A stretch of 64,000 bases of DNA from Ustulina deusta (lineage: Eukaryota > Ascomycota > Sordariomycetes > Xylariales > Xylariaceae): positions 868,001-932,000 of the forward strand of contig JAJNNX010000007.1 in the NCBI GenBank assembly GCA_023159155.1. The letters are read 5' to 3'. The notes beneath the pieces were generated by a model that saw nothing but the letters and a program-made list of their open reading frames with translations, had not been told where the DNA came from and ran no database searches. Positions 13,201-24,502 of this stretch are shown one piece after another. Position 1 is the stretch's first letter. Each line of letters starts with the position of its first letter. A program made the translations under genes and the position numbers.

Positions 13201-15389
13201 TATTATTAATTATTTAAAAATAATTATAAAAACTAAAATAAAAATAAAAATTAATTTTATTAAAATTTTAATAATTTAAAAAATATTAAAATAATTCGGT
13301 TATTTTTTAAGTTTTATAATTATATTTATATATTTATTTATTATATTAGTAAAATTATTATTTTTTCAAACTAATTATTAAAAAAAAATAAATTATTTAT
13401 AATAGGATTAAAACAAAAAATAAACTTTTAAATATTTAAAACTACTAATATATAAAATATTTATTTTAGTTTTTTTTAAACCTAGCTAACTAATATAAAT
13501 AAAAATAAAAATTTTATATAATATAATAAAAAAAGTTATTTAATAATAATAAAATTTTTTTTTAAAATAATAATATTAATAAAATAAATTTATTTAATTT
13601 AAAACTATAAATTTTTAACAATAATATAAACTTTAAAATATTATTATTTAAAGTTTTTTAAAATTAAAAATTTTATAATAATTAATTATTAAGTTTTATT
13701 ATATTTTTTAAATAAATAGATTTTATTAATATAATAAATATATTAAGCTAATTTTTATTAAATTTTAATATTATTTTTTAGTACTAACTAAAACAAAAAA
13801 ATATAATAGCTAATATTTTATTAAAAAAAATAATAAAGTTTTTTATAATTAAAATTAAAAAAACTAAAAAAAAAATAATAATATTAGTTTTTTTTAAATA
13901 AAATATTAAGTTTTATAGTAAATTTAAATTTTTTATTTAATATTTTTTAAAAAATTAATTTAATAAATTTAACTAAATAAAAAAACTAGTTATAAAATCT
14001 AAAAAATAAAAACAAAAAGCTATATATATTTAAATTATTTTAAATAGAATTATTTTTTTTTATATAATTTTAATTTAAAAAGTTTATATATTTTTAATTA
14101 TTATATATTAAAATTAATATAAAATAATCAAAACATTAAAATAAAAATATTATTAGTTTTATTTAAAATATAATTATAAATAATATATATATAATTATTA
14201 TAATTATAAAAGAAATAAAATATTATAAAATAAAGTTTTTAGTTTTTTTTATTTATTATTTATATTAGCTATAATATAATAATATATAATAATAAATAAT
14301 AAAAATATATTATTTAATTAATAAAGTTATAACTATATATAAATATTTATAAATAAGTTTAATTGTTTAATTATAATTTTATTTAATAAAAAAATAAATA
14401 TTATAAAATTATTAATTATATAATATTATAAAAGTTTATATAAATATTAAATAATAAAAAATTATTTATTTTTAAGTTTATAGTAATAATTAATAGTTTT
14501 ATAAGTATTAAGTACTATTTTAATAATATTTATTATTTTTAGATTTAAAAAATAATAAAATTAATTAATTAAAAACTAGACTAATAACTTTATTTTTATA
14601 TTAATAAATATTAAAATAATTAAAATATTTATTTTTTTTCTTTTAAATTTTATATATAATATTTTGTAATATTTATTAAATAATATATTATTATTAAAAA
14701 TAATAATAAAAATTAAAATATAAAACTTTTTAATAATAAATATTAATAAAATAGTTATAAATTTTAATATTAAGCAATAAGTATTTAAATTAGTTTATTA
14801 AACTTAAAATATTTAAAAAATAATATATAATATAGTAATTTTTATATAAAAATAATATAAGCTATAAATTAATAAAAAAAGATATTTAATAAATTTTAAA
14901 ATAAAAAATAAAATTTTTTAAAAAATAAAAATTTAGCTATATTTTTAATTTATTTAATTTATATAAAATAAAAAACCTGTTTTATACTAATTAATTATAA
15001 AAAATAAGTAATAATTTTTTATTTTAATAAATCTAGTTATTATTTTTAGCTAAAAATATTAATAATAACGCAAAGTTTAAAATTAAATAAATTAAACAAT
15101 TAAAAATATATAAAAAAAGCAAAAAACTATAATATTAAATTATTTAAAAAAGCTATAATTTTAAAAATATACTAATTAAGTTTAACTAATTTTATAAAAC
15201 TTATAAAAAAATATTTAGATTTTTTATAAAATTATAAAAATAAATATATATAATAATAGCTAATAAATTTATAAATAATTATAAAAATAATAATAAAATA
15301 ATATAATATAAAAAAATTATATAAATTTAATATTATTAGTAATTTTAAATTAAAATTATATTTAAATTTTTAGTTTTAGAAAAAAGCAG

Positions 15390-15623
15390 TATAATAGTTA
15401 GTATAGTTTTAGCAAAACTTATAAAAATTTTAAACTTATATAGTAATAAAATAAGAAATTTATGTATGGATTAACTTATAACTTTGCAGTTATATATATA
15501 AAGTTTATATTTATTTACTTTATAAATTTTAACTTTTTTTTTTTTTTTTTTTTTTTAGCTTAAAATCTTTGTTTATAGTATTAATAAACTAGCTATAGAA
15601 GTTTTACTCGACTAATCGTGACA
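15390..15623. repeat. Element 3 right LTR
   Basis: Same length as the left copy. It ends ACTAATCGTGACA, which is less mutated than the left copy and reveals the original terminus. Preceded by an A-rich purine stretch and followed by TSD TAAAA. Confidence 0.87.
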
Positions 15624-16235
15624 TAAAACACTATAATACTTATTGAACTAAAATAACTAAGCTTACTAAATAAATACAAAAAATAGTTTATTTTAATTTT
15701 TAATTAATCTATATAAAAACAAACTAAATAATAAACGTGTAATATAATAATTTAAAAAAACTTAATACTATTATATAATTAGCTTTTAAGTTTAAATATA
15801 AAAATAAATATATTATATTTATTAATATATTAACTAAAAAATATATTATAAATCTAGCTAAATAAACTAATATATAGCTAAAAAAAATTACTAAGGTTTA
15901 TTTTAAAAGAAATAAAATCAATACGTTCGAGTTTATTACTAACTTAAAAAAAGCTTTTCAAAAAATTTATTTAAATTAAGCTATATTTTTTAAAGCTATA
16001 TATTCTAATATTATAATAAAAAATACTTTAATCTACTAAACTATAGCTTTTAAGCTATACTAAAAAGCTACTATATTAAATATATTAAAAACCTTTAAAA
16101 AGCTTTAAATAGCTTATAGTAGTACTTTTACTGCTACTAAAAACAAACTAGCTAATAACCTTAAAAAGCTTACAAAGTCTAATAAACCTAGTACTAATAG
16201 CAATAATAATAGGAGCAATAGTAATAAAGGCAATA

Positions 16236-16558
16236 AACTTGCTAGCAACTCTAAATATACTTACTTATTTAAAACTAATAAAAATCAGACTAATAACCGA
16301 CCTTTTAGCAGTAGCCCTAGCGGCAGTACTAGTATTAGCAATAGTGGCAGTAAAGGCGAAAGCTTTTCTACTAATAGAAAAAGCCCTAAACGCACCTCTA
16401 CTAAGCGCTTTTATGTTTATATACGTACTAAAGCTAAAAGAAAAACCCCTAATATAAGGGATTGTATGTTCTACTATGGCTATTACTAAAAAGCGGTTTG
16501 CTAGTACGTGTTTCCGGAGCTTAGGCCTAAAGAATAAGTACTTAACCTAGCAACCGAG
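16236..16558 (+). pseudogene. Copia-type gag C-terminal remnant in element 1
   Basis: In the frame that includes TGT at 16463, a Ser/Asn/Lys-rich stretch (for example PFSSSPSGSTSISNSGSKGE) leads to RDCMFYYGYY, a stop, KAVC, a stop, then YVFPELRPKE. This resembles the fungal copia gag zinc knuckle (C-x2-C-x4-H-x4-C) followed by a PELRPK motif. The second Cys appears as TAC and some positions as TAA or TAG, changes that RIP would give from TGC, CAA or CAG. No protease, integrase or reverse transcriptase follows before the 3' LTR about 1.9 kb away. The gag probably began near 15.65 kb, but that part is too mutated to follow. Confidence 0.55.
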
Positions 16559-18422
16559 CAGATTACCTACTAGTAAATAGAGCGTATTAATTGATTGATT
16601 GATTTGTTTAACGTTATAGGGGGGAATACTCCCGCTTCCTAACCTCCCGAAGGGTATAGGACGTGGTAAGCTTTTATATATATGTATAATAATACTAGAT
16701 CGTGCTTGTTGGTTTAACATTTTATTGTTTGTAGTTGCTACAACCCGATCCGCTAGACTTGTTTTAATTGGCTTTTTAACCGCTTTTGCTACCGCCCTTA
16801 AACGTTCGCTTTAGTAGTTAACTTTTTCCTGTCCGGCCTAACCAGTTCCGAAAATAACGTTTGTGCCGTTTAAAACCTCCTGTACTTACGCCAGTAAAAC
16901 CCTATAAAGAAAACCCGTCGGTAACTTAAACAAGTGCTGCTAAAGCTTCCTGCCGCCAGCCGTAGAAACAGCAATATTAAAGCTTTTGTGCTATATTAAA
17001 GCTACCTTTTTTTAATACATTCCTACGCAATATTTCTGCCTTTTGGTAGAATAGGCTTGTTATTAACTGTACTAAAGCTGGAACTCTCTTAAGACTCCCA
17101 TTTCTGGTCCATTTGGGTGGCTGTTAGTGTGTGCAATAAATCATATATATAAATTATATAGGCGGTCCACTTTTTCTACTAACAGTAGGTACCAAGAAAT
17201 ATAGTGGGAGGAGGGAAGTTGTAAATAGAGCGTAATAAAAGCGCTTAGTATACTTTTAAAAAAAAATATAAAAGCAAATAAATACGCACTAAAGATATAG
17301 GAGTCCTTTAGAAAGCTAGTAAACGCCTTAATAACTAAAAAAGTGCCTAGCATTATATTAACTAAAGAGGTAAAGACTTAAAAAATAGTAAACTTTTTAA
17401 AATATTTTAATAAGATTTATTATATATAAAGTATATATATATATATATATACTGCTATATATTTAATTATAGCTGCTAAATCTTAATAGAAGCTTTATTA
17501 GCAAAAAAAAAAAAGCTTTTAAAAAGCTTACTATTTATAATACTGAAATATATATAAAAGCTTGTTTAAATAAAATAAAAAACGCCCTTAGAAAGCTTAC
17601 TATAATTTATTATAGCTACTAAATATTATTTAAAGGTTTTATAATATTGTTTATAACTAATTATAGCTATTAAATCTTAATAAAAGCTTTGCTAATAAAA
17701 AAAGAAATATTTTTATAAAGTTTATTATATATAACGCTTAAGTGTATCTTATAATACTACTATATATTTAATTATAAATATTAAATCTTAATAAAAGCTT
17801 TGCTATAACAAAAAAAAATGTTTTTAAAGAGTTTATTATAATTTATTATAGCTACTAAATATTAGTAAAAGCATTGCTATAAAAAAAAAGGCTTTTATAA
17901 AACTTATTATATATAATATATAAATGCGTTTTATAATATTAACCGCTTATAATTTATTATAGCTATTAAATACTATTAAAAGTTTTATTATAGTAAAAAA
18001 AAAACACTTTTTAAAAACTTATTATAACTTATAGTAAATGTTAACGTTTAGATTTACTACTATATATAACTAATAAGCTAGCTATAAATTAATAAACTAA
18101 CTGCAGCTATATATTTAAGCTTTATATCTATTAATTAAAAAATTATATTAAAAGTAGTAATATAGATTAAAAATAAACATAGCTATATTAATAAACTTAT
18201 AGACACTATTTTTAACTAATATAAATATATTAATACTAAATATAAAAATTATTATATAAAAGCTCTATATATATAAAGCCCTCTATATATATATATATTT
18301 ATTTAATACGAGCTTATTAATATATATACTAAGATTACCACACTATACGCACCTATACGCCTCCTTTAAATATGGTTATATAGCTAGGAAAGGCCACTCC
18401 AGTGGCTTTCCTTAAAGGGGTG
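16559..18422. other. Element 1 3' body, partly RIP-spared, non-coding
   Basis: From 16559 to about 17110 the base composition is much closer to normal (many CpG and CpA steps kept) than anywhere else in the block. From about 17250 on, AT-rich sequence repeats a loose unit of about 130 bp built around TTATAGCTATTAAATCTTAATAAAAGCTT. No frame is readable. Confidence 0.5.
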
Positions 18423-18650
18423 TGTCGGATTTAGTGGTGGGCTAAGTAGTGATGAAAGCCTTAGGGTGGCTAGTAAGAAGTGCCACTATGGGGGTGAGGG
18501 GGTATACCCTTAGCTAATAGAACGTTTTAGTGGTTCTACACCTAATTATATAAGGGATATATGTATAAAGGGTGTAAATACACTATATTAACAGACCAAC
18601 AATAACAATAATAATAACACATTTTCTGCGGGCAATATATAGCGAGATTA
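18423..18650 (+). repeat. Element 1 3' LTR, left part (interrupted by element 2)
   Basis: Bases 1-228 of the 3' LTR of element 1. It reads into GATTA at 18646-18650, the left TSD of element 2, after which the LTR is broken off. A microsatellite-like AATAAT run in this LTR matches that in the 5' copy (9413-9440). Confidence 0.92.
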
Positions 18651-18824
18651 TGTCAGATTTAAGCCAATTGATTAATTATATCTTGTCAGGAGCAGAAACT
18701 GGTCTGACTGCCAAGGTGCGTACTGGTAATCTTTATAATAGATCTGGAAAAAAAAAGCATTATATGCTTACTTTACTATGTCGGAATTATAACCTTTATT
18801 TGGTCTATATTGTTAAATCTAATA
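18651..18824. repeat. Element 2 left LTR
   Basis: Starts TGTCAGATTTAAGCC and ends GTTAAATCTAATA. It aligns throughout with 37712-37886, including the shared core GCAGAAACT...GTCTGACTGCC and TATGTCGGAATTATAACC. Confidence 0.87.
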
Positions 18825-19990
18825 TACCCCCTTAGCTAAAATATCATTATAAATAACTTAATTAACCTATATTTTTAGATAATTTTTTTAAGTTTTAATT
18901 TAATATTTCTTTGTAGTTATATATTTTTTTATGAATAACTTCCTTTTTTTTTTTTTTTTTTAAATATTTATTAATCCTATCTAATCTAAAAAATCTTTTT
19001 ATTTTTTTATTAGTAGGGCTTTTATAAGTCCGTTTATTTTTATTTCTGCAAATAAAATATAACTAATTTTAATAATCTTTTTTTTTTTATTAAAACTAAT
19101 AATTATATATATTAATATGCTATAGTTTTATTTATAATATAGCAATTTTTGCTATAAGTAATTAATTTATAAATATAATCTTTTTAATAACTTATATAAA
19201 AACAAAAAGTTCAGCTTTAATAATAAATATAATAACAATATTTTACTTGTTTATTTTCTAACTAATTAGTCCTTTAAAAAAAGTTATTATATATACTTAA
19301 AAATTCTTTTAATTAAAAATATTATTAATAAACAAAGCATTACTAGCTACTATTAAATTATCTTTTTTTTTAAACTAAAATAAAAAGTATTTTATATTAT
19401 ATAAATACTAAAAAACTTAATTAATAATAGTTTTATGTTTTAAACTTAAATTAATAAAAAATCAAGCAAGTTTTAATATAGCAAAAATAATATCTAATTT
19501 AATTAATATTATAGCAAAAAATAAAAAATTATTTATTTATTAATACTTTTAAATCTTATAAAAAGCAGTATAATTTTACTAAAACAGTAGTTCTTTTATA
19601 CTTATAAAAACTTTAAAAAGTTTAATATTTAAATTAATTAATTTAATAATTCTTTTAATATAAAAAGTCTAAAATAATTTCTATTTTAAAAAACTATTAT
19701 ATTTTATTACTTTTAATAACTTAATACTTTTTTTTAGCTACTAAGCAATTCTTTTAACTTATAGCTATAAATATTTTTAATAAGCAATAATTATATTGTT
19801 TATATAAAAAAAAATTATAATTCTTTTTTAAATATAGTAATATAATTTATATAAAATAAATTTAAACCTTAAATTAATTAAAATTTTAAAAAACTCTTTT
19901 TATTATAATAAAAAAAAAAAACTTAAAATTTATAAAAAACTTTATTAAATTAGAATAAAAATTTTTTTTATAATAGCTATATAATATTTA
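18825..19990. other. Element 2 left body, RIP-degraded
   Basis: AT-rich, no open frame of useful length. Ends with ATTTA (19986-19990) before the truncated element. Confidence 0.5.
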
Positions 19991-20290
19991 TATTAAATAG
20001 GCTATATATAATATATCGTACATAAAACAAATAAATAACACGTATAAACAGAATATAATCTATTATATATTATGTTATTTATAAAAAAAAAAAAATGTTT
20101 ATATAAAGCATAAATCTTTTATATTTATATAAGAGCTCATGCTATTATACGAGCTAATATAATAAAACAAGAAATAAAGTCCTTTTTATTTAGCTAAAAT
20201 CTAGCTAATATCTTTATAAAAACTAAGTATAAACTTATATTTTATGCAAGTTATATAATAAATTAGTAACTAATACTAGTTATTCTAATA
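19991..20290. repeat. LTR of truncated element-4 relative
   Basis: 300 bp starting TATTAAATAGGC and ending GTTATTCTAATA; the unmutated ends in the family are TGTTA and TAACA. Strongly RIP-mutated compared with 21009-21316. Confidence 0.82.
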
Positions 20291-20834
20291 CTAGTTATTT
20301 TTTTTTATAGTTATAATTGCTTATTATATAAAAAAAATAAAAAGCAATTATATAACTATTTAAATATATATACAAAAGTTTAACTATTAAAAAAGCAACT
20401 AGATTAATAATCTAGTTTATATATATAGCTGCTAGATTAATAGATTATTTTTTTTAAATAAAGTTATATAAGAATATTATAAAGCTACTGCTTTAGCTAT
20501 ATAATTAGTTAAAAATTATAAGCTAAATACTACTTAGTAACTATTTAAATTAAAGCTAAATATTTACTTCTGCTTTATTTAACAGCAAGGTTTATAATTA
20601 GCTAGTTTGTCCGGTTAGTAGGCCTTATATAAGTAATTATTAATTAAAAGCTTTTAAGGTTGCTTATATTTAATTAACTAGACAGGTTATCCGTACAAAA
20701 AAAATTAACTAATTAAAAGTCAGGTTAGCTCGTGCCTAAAAAGACTTGTATATAAAAAAATGCTTAAATTTCTTATTACTTTCTATTTTTTTATTATTTT
20801 TTAAAATTTTTTATTTTATATATTTGTTTATTTT

Positions 20835-20873
<39 letters not shown>

Positions 20874-21008
20874 TATAATAAATATTATCTAGCTTTTTAA
20901 TAATAATAGTTATATATTAAAAATTATTAGTTAAAATAATAACTATTATATAGTATTACTACTAATAAATAATTCTAATAATTATTAATTTATTATAATA
21001 TTATATAT

Positions 21009-21316
21009 TATTAAATAGGCTATATATGATATATTATACGTAAAACAAACAAATAACGCGCGTAGACAGAATATAATCTATTATGTACTATGTTATCTAT
21101 AAAAAAAAAAAAAAAAAAAGAATGTTCGTACGAAGCACAAGTCTTTTATATTTATATAAGAGCTCACGCTATTGTACGAGCTAACATAATAAAGAAGAAG
21201 TAAGGTCCCCTTCGTCCGGCCGAGGTCAGGCTAACATCCGTACAAAAGCCGAGCGTGAACTCGCACTCCGTGCAAGTTGTACGATAAGGTTGTAACCAAT
21301 GCTAGTTATTCTAACA
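21009..21316. repeat. Solo LTR of the element-4 family
   Basis: 308 bp, TATTAAATAGGC to TTATTCTAACA, flanked by TATAT at 21004-21008 and 21317-21321. The paralogous site in element 4 (around 25200-25222) has a single TATAT and no LTR, so it shows the empty site. The right half keeps many CpG and CpA steps (for example CCGGCCGAGGTCAGG), so this copy is less mutated than its surroundings. Confidence 0.85.
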
Positions 21317-22499
21317 TATATTAATATATATATTTATTTTTTTATTATATATATATTTATTTTAATATATTATTAATATTTTTATTTTTTATATATAAAC
21401 TAATAAAGCTTAAATTACTACTATATTATTAATTAATATATAAATTTAAATGTTTGCTAATATATTTTTTATATATTTAATTATGCTTAATTTTTATTAA
21501 AAAGATTATTTTTATATAGTTTTTATCTAGTTACGCAGTACTATTATTGCTAGATTATTAGGTTCTAAAATAATATTTATATAGCGTACGTTTAGCGTTT
21601 ATATAGTGCTTAGTACAATTATTACGTTAAAAAAAAAGTAAATTAGTTATATAATAAAAAAAATAAAAAAGATAAAAATTAAAAAAAGTAATATTTATAT
21701 TTATTTTTTTTAAAGTTAATTTATTATATATTACTTTTATACTTTTAACTTTTTTTTTTTATAAATATTATAATTATATATAATTTTTTATATTTTATTA
21801 ATAAATATTTTTATTTATATAATTAATTTGTTTATTAATATAAAAGTTTTTAAAGCTTAGTTCGGTATTTTTTTTTATAAATATATTAATTAAATTATTT
21901 TTATTATTAATCTATTATATTTTAAAATTTTTTTATTTTTTATACAATTCTTTTAATAATATAATATTAATTATTAAGCATTTTTTTTATATAGTGCTAA
22001 ATTTAACAAAATAATTATAATATAATTATAATTTTTAAAAATATTATGTAAAAAATAATAATATTATTAAAATTATTAATTGTGTTATATAATTTATTTA
22101 TAAATATATTTTTAATTATTTTTTTATAGTTACTTAAGTTTTAATATATTATATTTTTTTTTATTTTAAAACTTAATTTCTTTTTATATAATATTTAATT
22201 TTTAATATAATTACAAATCTAAATTAAAAAGTTATATTTATAAAAATAAACAGTTTTATATAATATAAGTTTATTAATATAAAAATCAAGCCATAATTTT
22301 TATTATTTATTTACTACTAGATTTTTTAATTTAAATTCTTAATATTATATAGCTTAAAATATATAACTTAAATAGCTATATATAAATTATATACTATTTT
22401 AAGCTAACAAATACTACTAATATATATATTTTTTGCTTATTATAAAACATATTACTATATAAAATCAATTATATAAAAATTAATCTAATTTAATTAACT

Positions 22500-23053
22500 A
22501 TTACTATATAATTTAATATTACTAAATAGAATCTCTATACTGTGCTTACTAATAGTTTTATTAATTAAATGCCTACACTTTTATGTAGCTCTAGCAAATA
22601 TTTTAAGTTGTATTAAAAAATAAAAGGCATAAGTATACTTATAGCTTTTAAAATAAGCTAAAAAAGCATACTAGAATAAGCAACTATAACGCTTTATCTA
22701 TTACTTAATTAAAATAGACTATTTATATTTATTAAAGTTTAGTACTGCCTACCTAAGTACTAAGTAGGCGCTAAATAAATAGGTACTACCTTAGTATAGT
22801 AAATAGCAAATATAAGCTTTTAAGGGCTCCTAAGTTATAATATAAAGCTTTACGCTATAATAAGTTAATACAGCTACGAACTACGAAACTAAATGCTTTT
22901 TAAAACCTTAGTTTTGTTTGTAGCGTAGCATAAGCACAAAATATATACTAGGATATAAATATATCCGTATTTACATAAATAAAAAGAGGGCTTTAGTTAT
23001 TTAATAATAAGCAGAAAGCTTTATTTTTATTATTTTATCTTTTTTTTTTTTTT
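22500..23053. other. Moderately AT-rich stretch, origin unclear
   Basis: Composition is less extreme than the flanks. It includes a short inverted motif (GCCTACCTAAGTACTAAGTAGGC near 22747-22769). No coding frame or repeat partner seen. Confidence 0.4.
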
Positions 23054-23812
23054 TTGTTTTATAAGATTAAAGAACTTGCGCGAACTATTTTTATTTGTTT
23101 TATAAAATTTTTTGGCTGCTTTTATAAAAACTATTTACTTGTAATATCCGGTTATTACGCTGCATTTTTATTTTATTCTTTTACGGGCGATTATATAAAA
23201 AGTATAATAATATTATTTATAGTCGAGCTTGGCTACTAATGCTTCTTGTTAAATATTTATAAGCTTATTATAAAACTTTACTTTAAGATTACGTTTTACT
23301 CCCGCGAAAACGATCTTTATAATGCTTGTCTAGTTCTGTACTCTAAAAACTATCTTTTTTTACACCTAAGCATTATTTTTCTAATAATGTACCCTATATA
23401 CCTTTTTTATATTTGCATAAACTTGTTAATCTAACATCCAAATATTTATAGCAACTTTATATGTGCTAACATCTTGTATTTTAGCAATAAGTACATGCCG
23501 GCTTATACTTTTAAGGGTATCGCTATCCAACTAAAACTTTTATATAAATAAAAAGGCCTATCTTTTATAGCATCTAAAGAAATAAATATAAAATATAAAA
23601 TAAAAAAGCCAGAAAAATATATAAAAATAAAAACTTATATATTAAACAGCTTACAACTATTTATTAAAAATAAAACCGGATACTAAGAACTAGTTAATTT
23701 TATTACTAATAAATAAATAATAGGCTTACTAAAAAATAACTGTTATAAAAAAGATATAGATATAGCTAGAACAGCCCTAATTAAGGCTATAATATAACTA
23801 AACAAGAGCTAG
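23054..23812 (+). pseudogene. Relic reading frame of unknown family in the transposon nest
   Basis: One frame can be followed for about 250 codons from 23054, interrupted by TAA or TAG codons of the type RIP creates (stops at 23237, 23432, near 23550, and more at the end). Between stops the translation looks protein-like rather than random, for example RENDLYNACLVLYSKNYLFL, ANILYFSNKYMPAYTFKGIA, then KIKKPEKYIKIKTYILNSLQ and KKDIDIARTALIKAI. I do not recognise the family. It lies between the truncated element and element 4, so it may be part of element 2 or a separate insertion. It ends in a degenerate tandem array. Confidence 0.4.
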
Positions 23813-23814
23813 AT

Positions 23815-23975
23815 AAAGCTTAAAATATAGCTAAATATAGCTAGAATATAGTTAAACGTAACTAAAATATAACTAGAACAAGCTTGGATATATTTAGATA
23901 TAACCTAAAATATAGCTAGATATAGCTAGAATATAGCTTAAATAAACTATAATATGGCTTAAATAGGCCAAAAAT
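23815..23975. repeat. Degenerate tandem repeat, unit about 11 bp
   Basis: Repeated copies of a motif close to ATATAGCTAGA or ATATAGCTAAA with drift (for example ATATAGCTAAATATAGCTAG). Directly follows the relic frame. Confidence 0.5.
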
Positions 23976-24174
23976 ATTAAAATATAAATAAAATAATTAT
24001 TAGTAATAAAGCTTTATTATATTAAATTAAAATTTTAATTAAAATAAACTTAAAAACTAAATATTTAAGTTTTAATAATTTATAATTAAAAAAAAAATCT
24101 ATTAATTAGCAAGCAATATTTTTTTAAATTTAAAAATTAAAAAAATAAATATAACTAAAATTTATAAATCTAAT

Positions 24175-24502
24175 TATTAAATAGGCTTTATACGATATAT
24201 TGTACGTAAAACAAATAACGTGCGTAGATAGAATATAATGTATTATACTATATTATTTATAAAAAAAAAAGAAAAAAAAGAATATTTATATAAAACATAA
24301 GTCTTTTATATTTATATAAAACATAAGTCTTTTATATTTATATAAAAGCTTATACTATTGTACAAGCTAACATAATAAAAAGGAAATAAGGTCCTTTTTG
24401 TCCGGCTGAAGTCCGGCTAATATTTGTACAAAAGCTAAGCGTGAATTTATATTCTGTACGAGTTATATAATAAAGTTATAACTAATACTAGTTATTCTAA
24501 TA
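24175..24502. repeat. Element 4 left LTR
   Basis: 328 bp; 28 bp longer than the right copy mainly because a 26-bp segment (TTTTATATTTATATAAAACA...) near 24300-24350 is duplicated in tandem. Preceded by TSD CTAAT. Confidence 0.83.

Larger units (their letters stand above)
9984..15623. mobile_element. Element 3: 5.6 kb LTR retrotransposon nested in element 1
   Basis: Two 234-bp LTRs (9984-10217 and 15390-15623) flank a 5.17 kb body, with an exact TSD TAAAA at 9979-9983 and 15624-15628. The LTRs share a long T run and the order of all short motifs, and differ by C/T and G/A changes. The body is almost pure A+T and has no readable coding frame left, as expected after heavy RIP. The length fits a once-complete copia or gypsy element; the superfamily cannot be told from what remains. 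Confidence 0.88.
19991..22499. mobile_element. Truncated relative of element 4 (LTR plus leader), carrying a solo LTR
   Basis: An LTR (19991-20290) and about 2.2 kb after it match 24175 to about 26531, the 5' LTR and following leader of element 4, base order kept throughout. The match ends near 22499, after TTAATCTAATTTAATTAA (26514-26531 reads TTAATCTAGTCTAGTTGG), and no right LTR follows. The copy is therefore truncated. Relative to element 4 it has one 308-bp insertion, the solo LTR at 21009-21316, and lacks about 60 bp near 25440-25510. Confidence 0.75.

Noticed and set aside
20800..20870. AT dinucleotide run as a possible centromere or origin
   Set aside because: It is part of the LTR element leader and has a counterpart in element 4 near 25050; simple AT repeat in RIP-mutated DNA.
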